Shown: in pieces, positions 26,201-38,200 of the stretch
Layout of the letters: every line of letters starts with the position of its first letter
Numbering within the stretch: the stretch's first letter is position 1
Assembly: GCA_019044685.2 (NCBI GenBank)
Contig: JAGTXX020000006.1
Coordinates: forward strand, 620,001 to 684,000
Length of the DNA: 64,000 nucleotides
Direction of reading: 5' to 3'
DNA from: Nannochloris sp. 'desiccata'
Taxonomy: Eukaryota > Chlorophyta > Trebouxiophyceae > Chlorellales > Chlorellaceae
Notes under the pieces: generated by a model
The model's input: only the letters and a program-made list of their open reading frames with translations
What the model was told of the DNA's origin: nothing
The model's database searches: none
Made by a program: the position numbers and the translations under genes

Positions 26201-29200
26201 CTTCCGTCTCAACGCTGCCGAGGCCACCTCAATGGACCCCCAGCAACGCCTTCTACTTGAGCAGACATCCTTTGCCCTCGAAGAGGCAATCAAGGTAGTA
26301 GGATCTCTTGCAGAGACAAAAACAGGAGTGTATGCTGGCTGTATGTATCAAGAGTATACACAGCTGCAATTTAATCACGGTCTTCGAATCAATCCTGCTG
26401 TTGTAACTGGAAATGGCATTAGCTACCTTGTAGGAAGGGTATCATACACTTTTGGTTTCGCAGGGCCATCTGTGAGCACAGATACGGCGTGCTCGTCTTC
26501 TCTGGTAGCAGCGCACCAAGCGCACAAGGGTCTCCTTGCTGGAGAAACTGTCGCTGCGGTTGCTGCAGGCGTCAATGCAATGGTGCTTTCGATTACTACT
26601 GCTAGTATTTGCGGAATGGGAGCGCTGTCTCCAGTAGCACGATGCAAAACGCTAGATGCTTCTGCTGATGGATATGGTCGAGGAGAAGGCTTTGCTGTGT
26701 TGGTCCTTGCTCCAGGCCACTTTGCTGCACGTCAAGGAGGAGCTGCTGCTGTTGTCTGTGGCTCTGCAATCAACCAAGTTGGCCGTAGCAGTGGATTGAC
26801 AGCTCCAAATGGACCTTCTCAAACAACTCTGATCAAAGATTTGATCACTTCTGTTGGCCTCAAGGCTCATGATATTGGTTACGTAGCTTTGCACGGTACT
26901 GGTACTCCTTTGGGAGACCCTATTGAAGTCAACGCTCTTGGACAAGCTCTGCGCCAGCAGACAAAAGGAGCAGCATCTCGCCCACCTCTAATTCTTGGCT
27001 CTGTGAAGTCGTGCTATGGTCACACCGAAGGTGCTGCTGGTTTGACTGGAGCATTGCTTGCGGTGCAAGCTGTCCAACACGGTACAGCTCCAGCTATTAT
27101 GCATCTGCGCAGCATGAATCCTTATGTTGGCTCTGCATTGGGAGATTGGAAGAAACGGACCGGTTTAGAGGCGAGCGTGCCACGACAACTTTGTGCTAAG
27201 CCTGTTACTTCCGCTACTGCTGCTGGAACAAGCTCATTTGGAATGGGTGGCACCAATACTCATCTTATTATTGCCGTTCCAACTCCAATAGAGAACAAGG
27301 CAAGCTTCTTAGCTACGTTGCTGGAACGTTCAAAACTCTGGCCTGCTCCTCAACCCTCCCATCTTTTAACTTCTGCTATTGCTTTTTCCCGTAATAAGCG
27401 CGTTGTTTTTGTGGTAGATTTGCTGCGCCCTGTGCTAGGCTCGTTGTTCGACCACGCCGTGCAAGGCCACGCATTGCTGCCTGGAGCAGCTCTTTTTGAC
27501 GCTGCCCTTGCCTCTGCACGGATTCTCGATAAAACGGGAGGATTTAACCGACGCCCGGTCGCATTAGAGTGCTCGATTCTGGCGCCAGTTACACTTTCTA
27601 GCCAACAAAAGTCGATGCAATTGGAAGTTGATATCTCTTTGCTTCAAGGCACTCTAAGTATTCAAGCAGTGGCGAATAAACAGCATTTCAGTTGCAAGAT
27701 TGGTAAGCTAGCTGATGTAGGAGTCTCTGCTGGCGGGAAGCAACAAGAAGAGAACCGTTCTCTTGGCCAACTCTTGGGCTCAAACACTGCTGCTTTCAGT
27801 ATTTTGACAGCATTCTCTACTGGAAGTTTAGCTGTTGAAACATCTACCGATCCTGATGGTTACTGCCTCCCTCCTGCCGTGTTTGATTGCTGCTTGCACG
27901 CAGGTGCTGCTTTATCACCAGCTGGAGCTGAAGTTCAAGTGCCCACGGGAGCTGCTGCAGTATCCTCCCTGACTCTTAATGGTGATACCAAACTGTCACA
28001 ACTGCGGGAGCTTCAAATTGCGTGCTCTGTAGATGGTTTGACTAGTTCTAGTAGCTACGTAGCTATGACTGGAAGTGGCTCTCAAGCATTAAGCATTCAT
28101 AAGCTTGCTTCAAAAGCAATTGCCCTCAAGCCCCAATCCAAAACACATCCAATCTTCGCTTTCAGTACTATTGCCGCAACAGAAACAGCTGCTAAGGAAC
28201 AGAAAACCCTTCAATATGCTGTGCAGCTGCAGGCAAGCAGCGTTGCTCCTTTCTTTGGAAAATCAGGTGCTAGCCCCGGAGCTGCAGCAATTGCCATGTC
28301 TATCGCTGCTGGAAGCGCTGCTTCTCGTTTCAACCTGCAATCACGCTTGCCCACTCATCAACATCTTGGTGCACTTCTCGCTGCAATGCAGCAAGTTCCA
28401 TCAAAAATGCCAGGAGGTGTTCGAGTTGGCCTCGATACAATCTGCGCTTCATTGCAGCCGGCTGCCACAGTCTCTTCTAGAAATACGGTTTCTGCTGCTG
28501 CTGTGTGGGGGATGGCTCGCGTTGCGTCGTCTGAAATACCTGCAGTTACGTTTAGTGGTATAGATGCTGGTATAGAAACGACAGCTGCATACCACGGCGG
28601 TGGCGCGCTCACTGCGAGCGACCTTGCTGGGGTTGTGGCGCAGGGTGGTGCTGTGTTAAGATCTCTCTTATTGCCTACACCAAGAGCAACGTCTGACCGG
28701 AATAAATACAATAGTGCAGCTATTTCAGGAGGTAGAGTCCTTGTTACCGGTGGCTTAGGAGGTGAGAAATTGAATATTTTTCCAAGTTTTTTCTTCCGGA
28801 AAAGTACGTATTTAAATTAATGACCCTAATTGACAAATTCCCCGCCATCTATTCAGGTATTGGTGCACTCGTATGCACATGGCTTTTTAGCAGTCCTGTA
28901 CAAGAAATTGTCCTTCTTGGCAGAACAGGAACTTTCACCTCGTCGTCTGTTCCCGCTGGATTGTTGACTCACAGCTCTACCGTGACTGCCCTGCGATGCG
29001 ATGCCGCCGCCGCTGAAGATGTACATTCAGTCTTTACTGCTACCACTGCGTCAGTAAGTGGTGTATTCCATGCTGGGGGCTTGCTGCAAGATGGAATTTT
29101 GATGAAGCAAAAATCTACTGGGGTTCGTGCAGTTCTCGCTCCAAAACTGACTTTCTTGTCGCACGCTTCTGGACCAGCCACGTGCAACCCTGTGCAGCAT

Positions 29201-32200
29201 ATTAATCTCTTTTCGTCTGTTTCTGGCTTTTTAGGATCGCCGGGACAAGCAAATTATGCTGCAGCTAACGCTGGCCTCGACTACTGGGCACAGCATGCTC
29301 AGCGTCTAGGTGTTGCCAGCAGCAGCGTGCAATGGGGCGCCTGGGCTGAGGTCGGCATGGCGCATGGCAATGCAGCAGTTCTTACAAGAGTAGAGAAATC
29401 AGGGCTAGGCCTTGTGTATCCTGCACCTGGTCTTGCAGCTTTGAGCGCCGTTCTGGCAGGAAGTCCATCGGGTCGGTTGGTGCATACACTTGCCAGCCCC
29501 TTTAACTTTTCTCTTTTGTTGAAAGGACTGCCAGAAATTCCTCCCATCTTCAACGCTGTTCTTGACAATGACACTGATGAAAGCGAAGTCGTAGCAGCTG
29601 CTTCTGGAACTTGGCAATCAAGTGCGGGTGCCACTATCATCGCTCCAGTCGTATCCGCCGCTGTTGTTACCATCGCCGAAAATATCCAGCACGCAGTGTC
29701 CACGATGCTTGGCAGTGATATCGCACCGAGCCAACCTTTAATGGAAGCAGGGCTCGATTCTTTAGCAGCTGTAGAGCTGCGTAATGAGCTTGGCAGCTTG
29801 TTTAGCGTCACGATGCCGGCGACTGTCATGTTTGATTATCCTACGATTGACGCTCTCGCAGGCTTTGTAGCTTCAAAACAACAACCCGTGGCAGCACTGA
29901 ATCAAACTTCGAATAGTGCAATGATAGCTCTAAATAGACTTGACATGGAAGCCTATCAACACAAGGGCGCTGCAGTGAGTGTTGTGAGCCTGTCGTGCAG
30001 GTATCCTCATAGCATTCACGATACCGAAAGCTTCAATTATGCAGCCTATAATGCAACAGACTTGCCCCAAATCATTCCATGGAACCGCTGGAATATCGAT
30101 AAAATGTACAATCCAACGTCAGGAACCAACAACAGTATTTACGCACGGTTTGGAGCGTTTATTGAAGGTGTAGAAAACTTTGATGCTTATTTGTTTGGAT
30201 TACCTCGACAAGAAGCGATGGCAATCGACCCTCAACAACGTTTGTTGCTGGAAGAAACCCACACAGCATTGACTCAGGCACAGATAACAATGGGAGCTTT
30301 AAAGGGAAGCCAAACTGGTGTTTATATTGGTTGCATGTATTATGAATATGTTTCTCTCTTAGCTGATTCAGGAAGCAAGCTTTCTGCTGCTGCTGCAACA
30401 GGAAACTCTGCAAGCTTCATGGTTGGCAGGTTGTCTTATGCTTTTGGCCTTGCTGGGCCTTGCATTAGCACCGATACTGCCTGTTCGTCCTCTCTTGTAG
30501 CAGCGCATTTGGGACATCGCAGCTTGATTACAGAGGATGCAACTGCAGCTGTCGCTGGAGGTACAAATCTGATGTTGTCCGCGACCACCACTGCTGCTAT
30601 TTGCCAGCTTCAAGCGCTTTCTCCAGTTGGTAGATGCAAAACTTTTGATGCTTCTGCTGATGGATATGGGCGAGGAGAAGGCTTTGCAGTGGTGGTTTTA
30701 AGCCATGCAATTAGTGACGTGCAGAGCTTGGCGATTTTGGAAGCCACAACGGTTAATCAAGATGGGCGAAGCAGCAGTCTGACTGCTCCCAATGGTCCTT
30801 CTCAAACAGCCCTGGTAGCACAGGCTTTACGCGACGCTAACTTGGATGCTAGACGTCTTGCGTATGTAGCTCTCCACGGCACAGGTACTCCTCTGGGGGA
30901 TCCTATCGAGGTCAATGCTTTGGGCGAGGCCTTGAATGGCGCCAACAATCGGCCCTTGGCTTTAGGCTCGATCAAGTCTTGCTATGGCCACACTGAAGGT
31001 GCAGCAGGTTTAACTGGATTATTCCTTGCTATTGCAGCTGCTCAAGGCGTTTCTGGAGCTCCTATTATGCATCTCCGCACCACAAATGCATACGTTGAAA
31101 GCGCTTTAGGCGAGTGGTCTTCTCAACACAAATTGGAGGCCGCTGTACCCAAGGAAACGTTTGGTGCAGCTCATCTCCTTAGAAATTTGACGGGCACAAG
31201 CTCCTTTGGTATGAGTGGTGTTAATGCACATGCTATTGCTTCTGCAAAGACTCCGCTTGAACTTGTCGTGGAGAAGAAACCAACTTTCCTGGCTCCCGCC
31301 CGACTTTGGCCATTGCCAATATTGAGCGCCTTGCTGAACAACGTTTTTGTACGCCAAGCCCCGTCATCTCAATTAGCTATATTTGACTGCAATAATTCAC
31401 ATGCAGCAGTTTCTTTCTTGTGGCAGCAGGCTGTGCTGGGCAGCCCAACTTTACCGATGACAGCTTTCCTTGAAATTGCTATAGCTGTTGGCACTGCAAC
31501 GTTAGATCCAAACAAACTTGACAATATAGCAGTGTTGAATAGCAATATGAATGGATTAACTAAACTTAATTCATCTATGCATCTTCAGTGCAAGCTGGAT
31601 GTCAGTACTGGCAGTCTGGAACTGGTAGACGCTGCCAGCAAGCACGCCTCTGCTATGCTTCAACCTGTTCTACCCGTCGCTCCTAATAACCATACGTGTG
31701 GACCTATTAAGGGCTGCTCACCTTGTTTGCGTACTATCTTAGGAATTACGTTGAAGAGAGATGCCTTCAGCGTGGCAACACCAGCAGCCTCGCCCGAGGT
31801 CGACGCTCGCTGTGGTAGCTTGCAGCAAGTCCAAGCCGGTGTCACACTGGCAGCTTTAAACTTGCAACACGTTTTCATACCTGTTGGATGCAAAGTGTAT
31901 CTCCCAAGCTCTTCTCGTCAAAGAGGAGAGATGATCTATGCATCTTCAACTTCATTGATGACTACTTTGACTGGCCTCGTCAAGAAACCATTGCAAGCCT
32001 TGCATAGAGATGCGTTATTACAACCGGAGAGCTCTTCTTCTTGGTATTTCACATGGCAGCCTGCTGAATTCCTGCCTATGTTTGCTGGGAAGGAAGCAAC
32101 GCGTTGGCTCACAGTTGGCACTTCGCCGTGCCCTTTGAGCAAGTTGTGCAGCCCCGATGTTGACGGAGCCTATACACTTTCTTTGAACGCATGCTGGTCG

Positions 32201-35200
32201 AATATTACTACATCTTTGAGTACTATAGAAATAAATGTATCATCTGATGCTAATTTGGAGTTTTTGATGCGTTGCTGCAAGGCAGAGCGGTGCCTTTTTG
32301 TCGAGCAGCAAGAACCGCTGCCGGCATCTTCTCAGAGTGGGCGTGAGCACATTGAAGCGGCCCTTCAAGCAATGCTGTCAACATATCAAGCCATATTACG
32401 AAGTTCTAGGCATGTAAAAGCGTCTCTGGTCACCTTTGGTGCTCAAGTGGTGCCCCCTTTCCCCTCGTCTTCAGGACCTCAGCCTGCTGCTGCTGTGCTC
32501 CAAGGAGTTGCGAAAACGCTCTTTATGGAAGAGCGCGCCAAGTACGGCCCTAGCATCGATCTTGACGGAAACAACAAAGCAAGTTCACTTGTTTCCAGTG
32601 CTGTTTTACAAGCTATTGTGGCACAGCCAGGAGAGTTTGCAGCGGCCGTGCGAGGCGCAAGGGTATATAGCCAACGTCTAGTACGAGGATTAGAGCCACG
32701 TGCAAGGCTTGTGCCAACTGTAAAGACTGCAGTTGTAGCTGGCGGAACAAAGGTAAGATGAAGTAACGGTAATCCTTATGCTATTTGATTTCGTGTGCAA
32801 GGAATAAAACTTGCCTCACCATTCCTTTTCTTGTTTTCCTTGCAGGGCCTTGGTTTGGAATATTGCCGCCAATTAGTCCGTCAAGGCTGCCGTTTCTTAG
32901 TTGTCACTTCCCGCAGAGGAACTCTTTCCGAGACAGTTTCCAAAGAGTTTGCTCTTGCTGGTTGCCGCGTAGTAATTTTAGCTGCAGATGCTGCAAACTC
33001 AAAAGACATGTCTCGAGTTATGACCTACGTGCGAGAAGAGCTGCCATCTATCCAACATTATGCCCACGCTGCTGGTGTCTCTGGCTTTAATATGCTGCAA
33101 GATATGGAAACAAAGACCTTTTGGGACGTGGCAAACGCTAAAGTTGTCGGTGCACCAGCTGCTGGACTCGCTTATTTGCCGTTGGAAACTCAAGTTCTGT
33201 TTTCTTCCACTTCTGCTGTGTGGTCCCAAACTGGCGCTGCGCACTACGCTGCAGCAAATGCATTTTTAGATGGATTTGCTGTTGATAGACAGCACGCTGG
33301 ATTGCCTGCTACAAGCCTTCAACTCGGTCCGTTTGCCGAGGCTGGAATGGCAGCTGGCCACGTGGCTGAATTAGAAGCTATTGGCCTCAAAGGATTGCAT
33401 CCAAATCAAATGCAAGACGCAGTGTTAGTTGCTGGAAACACAGCTAATATGGTCTACGCGCGTATTGATGCGCCTAAGTTTGTGCAGCTGTATACAGCCA
33501 AGGGCAGATGGAGCTTGCTAGATTCTGCTTTGCAAAATGACCATTCTTCTACAATCACTATTTCAGCCACTACTGTTGGCTCAACAACCGCTTCCACTAT
33601 GGCTATGGTATCGGCAGCAAATGTGCAGCGCAGTGCTAGCACAATGACTCTCGAGTCAGTAGCAAAAGTCATCCGCTCGGTCGCAAGGGATATTTTAGGA
33701 GAGGGTGCTCTTGTGGAAGGAAAACTCTTTGACGAGTTCCCTGCTGGAGGATTCGATTCTTTATCAGCTGTAGAACTTTCCAGCACTGTTGGGACTTCCT
33801 TGAATATTCAGCTACCAGGTACACTTGTCTATGACTACCCTTCAGTTAGCAGTATGGCAGCTCACGTTCTTACTTTGGTGGCCCCATCTGAAGAGCACTC
33901 TTCTGCGCTCAGCAACTTGCAGGTGCAGAGCTTAGCTTCATCTTCTGCTTTGAGCAGCGCCGAGTTATTAGAAATAACAATTGCTTCTCGTGTCGCTCAG
34001 CCTAATAATAGCAGTATTACTCGGGCTTCCACCTTGAGCTCTGATGCAATAACAGCTGTTCCTTACGGAAGATGGGACCTTGAATCTCTGAGACAAGGCA
34101 AAACGACTTTACGTGTCCGCTTTGGAGGTTTTTTGCCCGGAGTAGACCTTTTCGACGCTTCGTTCTTCTCTATCACTAGAGCTGAAGCAGATCTCATGGA
34201 TCCTCAGCACCGTATGGTCTTAGAAACGTCTTGGGAAGCCCTTAAAAACCACAATACAGACCTCGCTTCTGAGACTGGAGTCTACATTGGCATTCAACAA
34301 ATGGAATACAATGGTCTTTCAGCTCCTCATCTCCAAACTCTTGGACCTTTCTCTGCAACATCAGGTAGTTTCAGCGTTGCAGCTGGTCGTTTATCCTTTC
34401 TGTATGGATTTAAAGGACCTGCTGTAAGCATGGACACAGCATGCTCTTCAGCTATGGTTGCGACCCACACAGCTGCAGGGTATCTCCGCAGTGGCGTTAC
34501 CGCTGCTATGACTGCTTTAGCTGGTGGTGTGAATTTATTGCTTTCGGAATCTACTACTGGAGTGACTCAGGCAGCGGGTATGCTAACTACAGATGGTCGA
34601 TGCAAGGCGCTAGATGCTAGTGCTGATGGATATGTCCGTGCAGAAGCATGCATTATGCTCGTTATTTCCAAGCCTGGTGGTAGTGAAAACAGTGCTGATG
34701 CTCTCCTGCGTGCCACGGCAGTTAACCAAGATGGTCGATCAAGCTCGCTTACCGCTCCCAATGGCCCAGCTCAACAAAATGTCATCAGAGCTGCTCTTCA
34801 TGCTGCTCATTTGAGTGCAGATTCAATTGGAACGTTGCAAATGCACGGTACAGGGACAGCTCTCGGAGATCCTATTGAAGTAGGTGCAGCTCTCGCTGTG
34901 CTTCCCGGAGCCGGTGGGGCGCTTTGTCTTGCTGCCGCAAAATCTCGAGTAGGCCATGCTGAGCCAGTTGCTGGCTTAGTTGGTCTTATACACGCTGTAG
35001 CCATGATGAAATACGACACAGTACATGCAATTACTCAGTTATGTCGTATCAATCCTATGGTTGCTCCATTATTGGAGGGACTCAATAAAGATATCGAACA
35101 TCATGCTGTGGCTGCTAGGCAAGATGGAGCCTCGGCTTCAAGAGGCGTTGCTGCTGGCGTGAGTGCATTTGCGTTCCAAGGTACAAATGCACATGCATTA

Positions 35201-38200
35201 GTTTCTCCTAGCAGTAATACTTCTACTATTTTTGAAGACCCGATTGTGCCGCAGTGGCAGCACCGTCGCCATTGGTTTGCTCCTGCCCCTCATGCCTTGC
35301 TCAGGAAAGCATATATCCCCAGCATTAACAGCAGCAAGAAGAAAGTAGTTACGTTGCAGGTAGATGTATATCAATCTGCCACAGCATATCTACTTGATCA
35401 TGTTGTATCTGGCCGGGCACTGTTGCCAGGAGCAGCAATGGTAGAGGCATGCCACGCCGAAGCGAACATGCTGCGGGCGCAGCGACAAGGCACGGTAGCG
35501 TTGCTCAATGTTAGTATCTCTTCTCCACTTGTTCTTTCAGCATCTTCTAGCGCAAAGATGGTGGAAATTACATCTGACGCGAAGACCGGCCTGTTGACCA
35601 TGGCAAGCGTCGGTGGAAGAGGCAGTACAGCAACAACTCACTTGAGCTGCACCGTTGGTAATCATCAAGCTGTATCCTCCATTGTCAACAAAGGACTGCA
35701 TGATAAGAGATTACCTTTCAAAATTATGGCTGCACTTTCGCTGCAGACTCCTACGTTGGCTGTCCGCTCCTTGTCTCCTCCCTCGGCAACGGCAACTCTG
35801 GCAAGCAGTGGGCTTTCCACCCCACAGCCTCCACAGTATCATATGCACCCTGCTACTTTAGATTGTGCTACACAAACTGGATCTGCAATGCAAGTACGGG
35901 CTGCATCGACTACACGGGTGCCTGTTGGCCTTGCTGTGTATTGTGGTCCAAGCAGCAGTGCTGAAAATGCTATCAACTCGACCTTCACAGCGATTGCTAC
36001 GCTTCAAGGCCGTGATGAGTCCAGTGATACTGTCGTCTGTGGATATAGAATTGATGGTTGGAACTCTACTTCTGCTGAAATCTGCGGTATGCAGTTCAAG
36101 CCAACAGGTGGAGCCGGAACTGCCGTAGCGGTGAGAATATCAACAGGTGCTGCCTCAACAAATGCAGACGTGTCACTTCTTCCTGGTTTGTATGCTGTTG
36201 ATTGGCAGGCTACAGATCCCGTTTTGGCTTCCAACAAGAGCGCAAACTGGGCTCCTCCATCTGGTAAAGTCACCTGGCAGCTTGGAACAACAGCCAGAGT
36301 CGCAGTGCCGATGCCTCCATCAGCAGCACCAAGCGTCTCTGGTTTGCAATCCAGCTTGCAATTAATGCAAGTCGCTGTTGCAGCCTCTGGACGGCCTGAA
36401 GTGACTCTGCATACACCATTGTTGGAGCCTGGGCTTCCTGACACCAGTCCTGCATACGCAGCTGCTGCAGGCTTGCTTAAAGTAGCTGCTCAGGAACATA
36501 GCAGCCAGCGGTTTAAACATGCTATTCACGATGGTTATAACGCAGAAGGTCATCTTCCTCCCGCAGATACTGATATTTTTGGTGTTGTTTCCGGCGAGGG
36601 TGTTGTTATTAAGCCGCGAATGTTGCCTATCGCTCTGCCAGCGGGAGATTTCTCAGAAAGTCTTGTGACCTCTAGCTATATCAGAAGAACATGGCTTGTG
36701 ACTGGCGGTGTTGGGGATCTAGGAAGACTCGTAGGTTTCTGGGCATTGAATACTCTTGGAGTAACTAATGTTCTTCTGCTCGGAAGGTCTGGAAGAAGCC
36801 CCGAAGATATGTGGCTCAATGAAAACAAGGCAACAGAAATTGTTGCTACTGTCACTATTGCGGCCTGCGATATTGCCATGGAAGGGGATGTTTCCAATGT
36901 TATGCAGCAACCAAGCAGCTTAAATCCTATTGGATTTGTATTCCACGCTGGAGCCGTTCTTAAAGATGGCGTTCTTGCCAGACAAAACGCGTCGTCATTG
37001 CGATCAGTCTATACTCCAAAAGTAACCGGAGCAGCTCATTTATCTGCAACCACCCAGCACCAACCTGTGACTCACACAATCTACTGTTCTTCCCTCTCAG
37101 CACAGCTAGGAACCCCTGGACAGAGTAATTACGCCGCTGCAAATGCTGCGTTGGATGCTCAAGCTCAGCACGCGACCAATAGCGGGCTTGCAGTTGGTGC
37201 AGTTTTATGGGGGCCTTGGGCTAGCGGGATGGCATTGCGCGATCCTACACTTCTTGAAGGATTTAAGAAAGTTGGATTAGGAGCTGTTACTGGAGAAAGT
37301 GGCCTTGGATTGCTCAGCTCCGTGCTGGGCCTGCTGGGCTCTAGTTCCGCTGCAGCTTTGGTTGGCGCAAGCATCAAGTGGTCTCGTTTGTTGCAAAAAC
37401 GCTCCCAAGTACCTGGGATCTTCAGCGAGTTCGAAGAACACAAAGAACTTCTTCAAAATTCATTTATTGGAAAAGACACCAACCCTCGGGGCAGAGCGAT
37501 CTCGCTTTCTGTGGATGCTCGGAGTCCACCTAGTATTGCACCACTTTTGGTGCCCGCTGCGTTTGGCACTCAAAATGAAGAACACTTCCTTCAGCTTGCG
37601 ACAGAAGTAGTTAATAGGCTTTTAGATAAAAACATTAGCCCTGATCAACCCCTTATGGAAGCTGGACTTGATTCATTAGGTAAGCGAACTTTAAAAAAAC
37701 AATCTTCTTTCACCCTATTTTAGCAAAAACAATCTTGAAATAAAAGAATACAACTAAATTGCCCTTTATATTTCCTCAACAGGAGCTGTTGAACTGAGAA
37801 ATATGCTTCAAAGCAACGTCAGCTGGGAACTTCCAGCTACGTTGACGTTCGACCACCCCAGTATCGCAGCTTTGTCAAGCTACCTCGCTTCTCATTCAAC
37901 TGGCAACAGTGGCGCAAGTACATTTGAGGTGCCTTCCACTGCTATTCCTTCCCAGATTGACATCGAATCACAGCTGCAAGCTATTGTAGCCGAACTTTTA
38001 AGTGCTGAAGTCCCTCCAGAGCAGCCTCTTATGGAAGCTGGACTTGATTCTCTCGGCGCAGTGGAGCTGCGAGACCGAGTTGCAGCTGCTTTCCAAGCAG
38101 AAGTTCCAGCAACTCTTACCTTTGATTACCCATCAATCGCTGCTATGTCCCAATATATCAGCCAGCACCACAGCATTGCATCACAGCCTACTTCTTGGCA

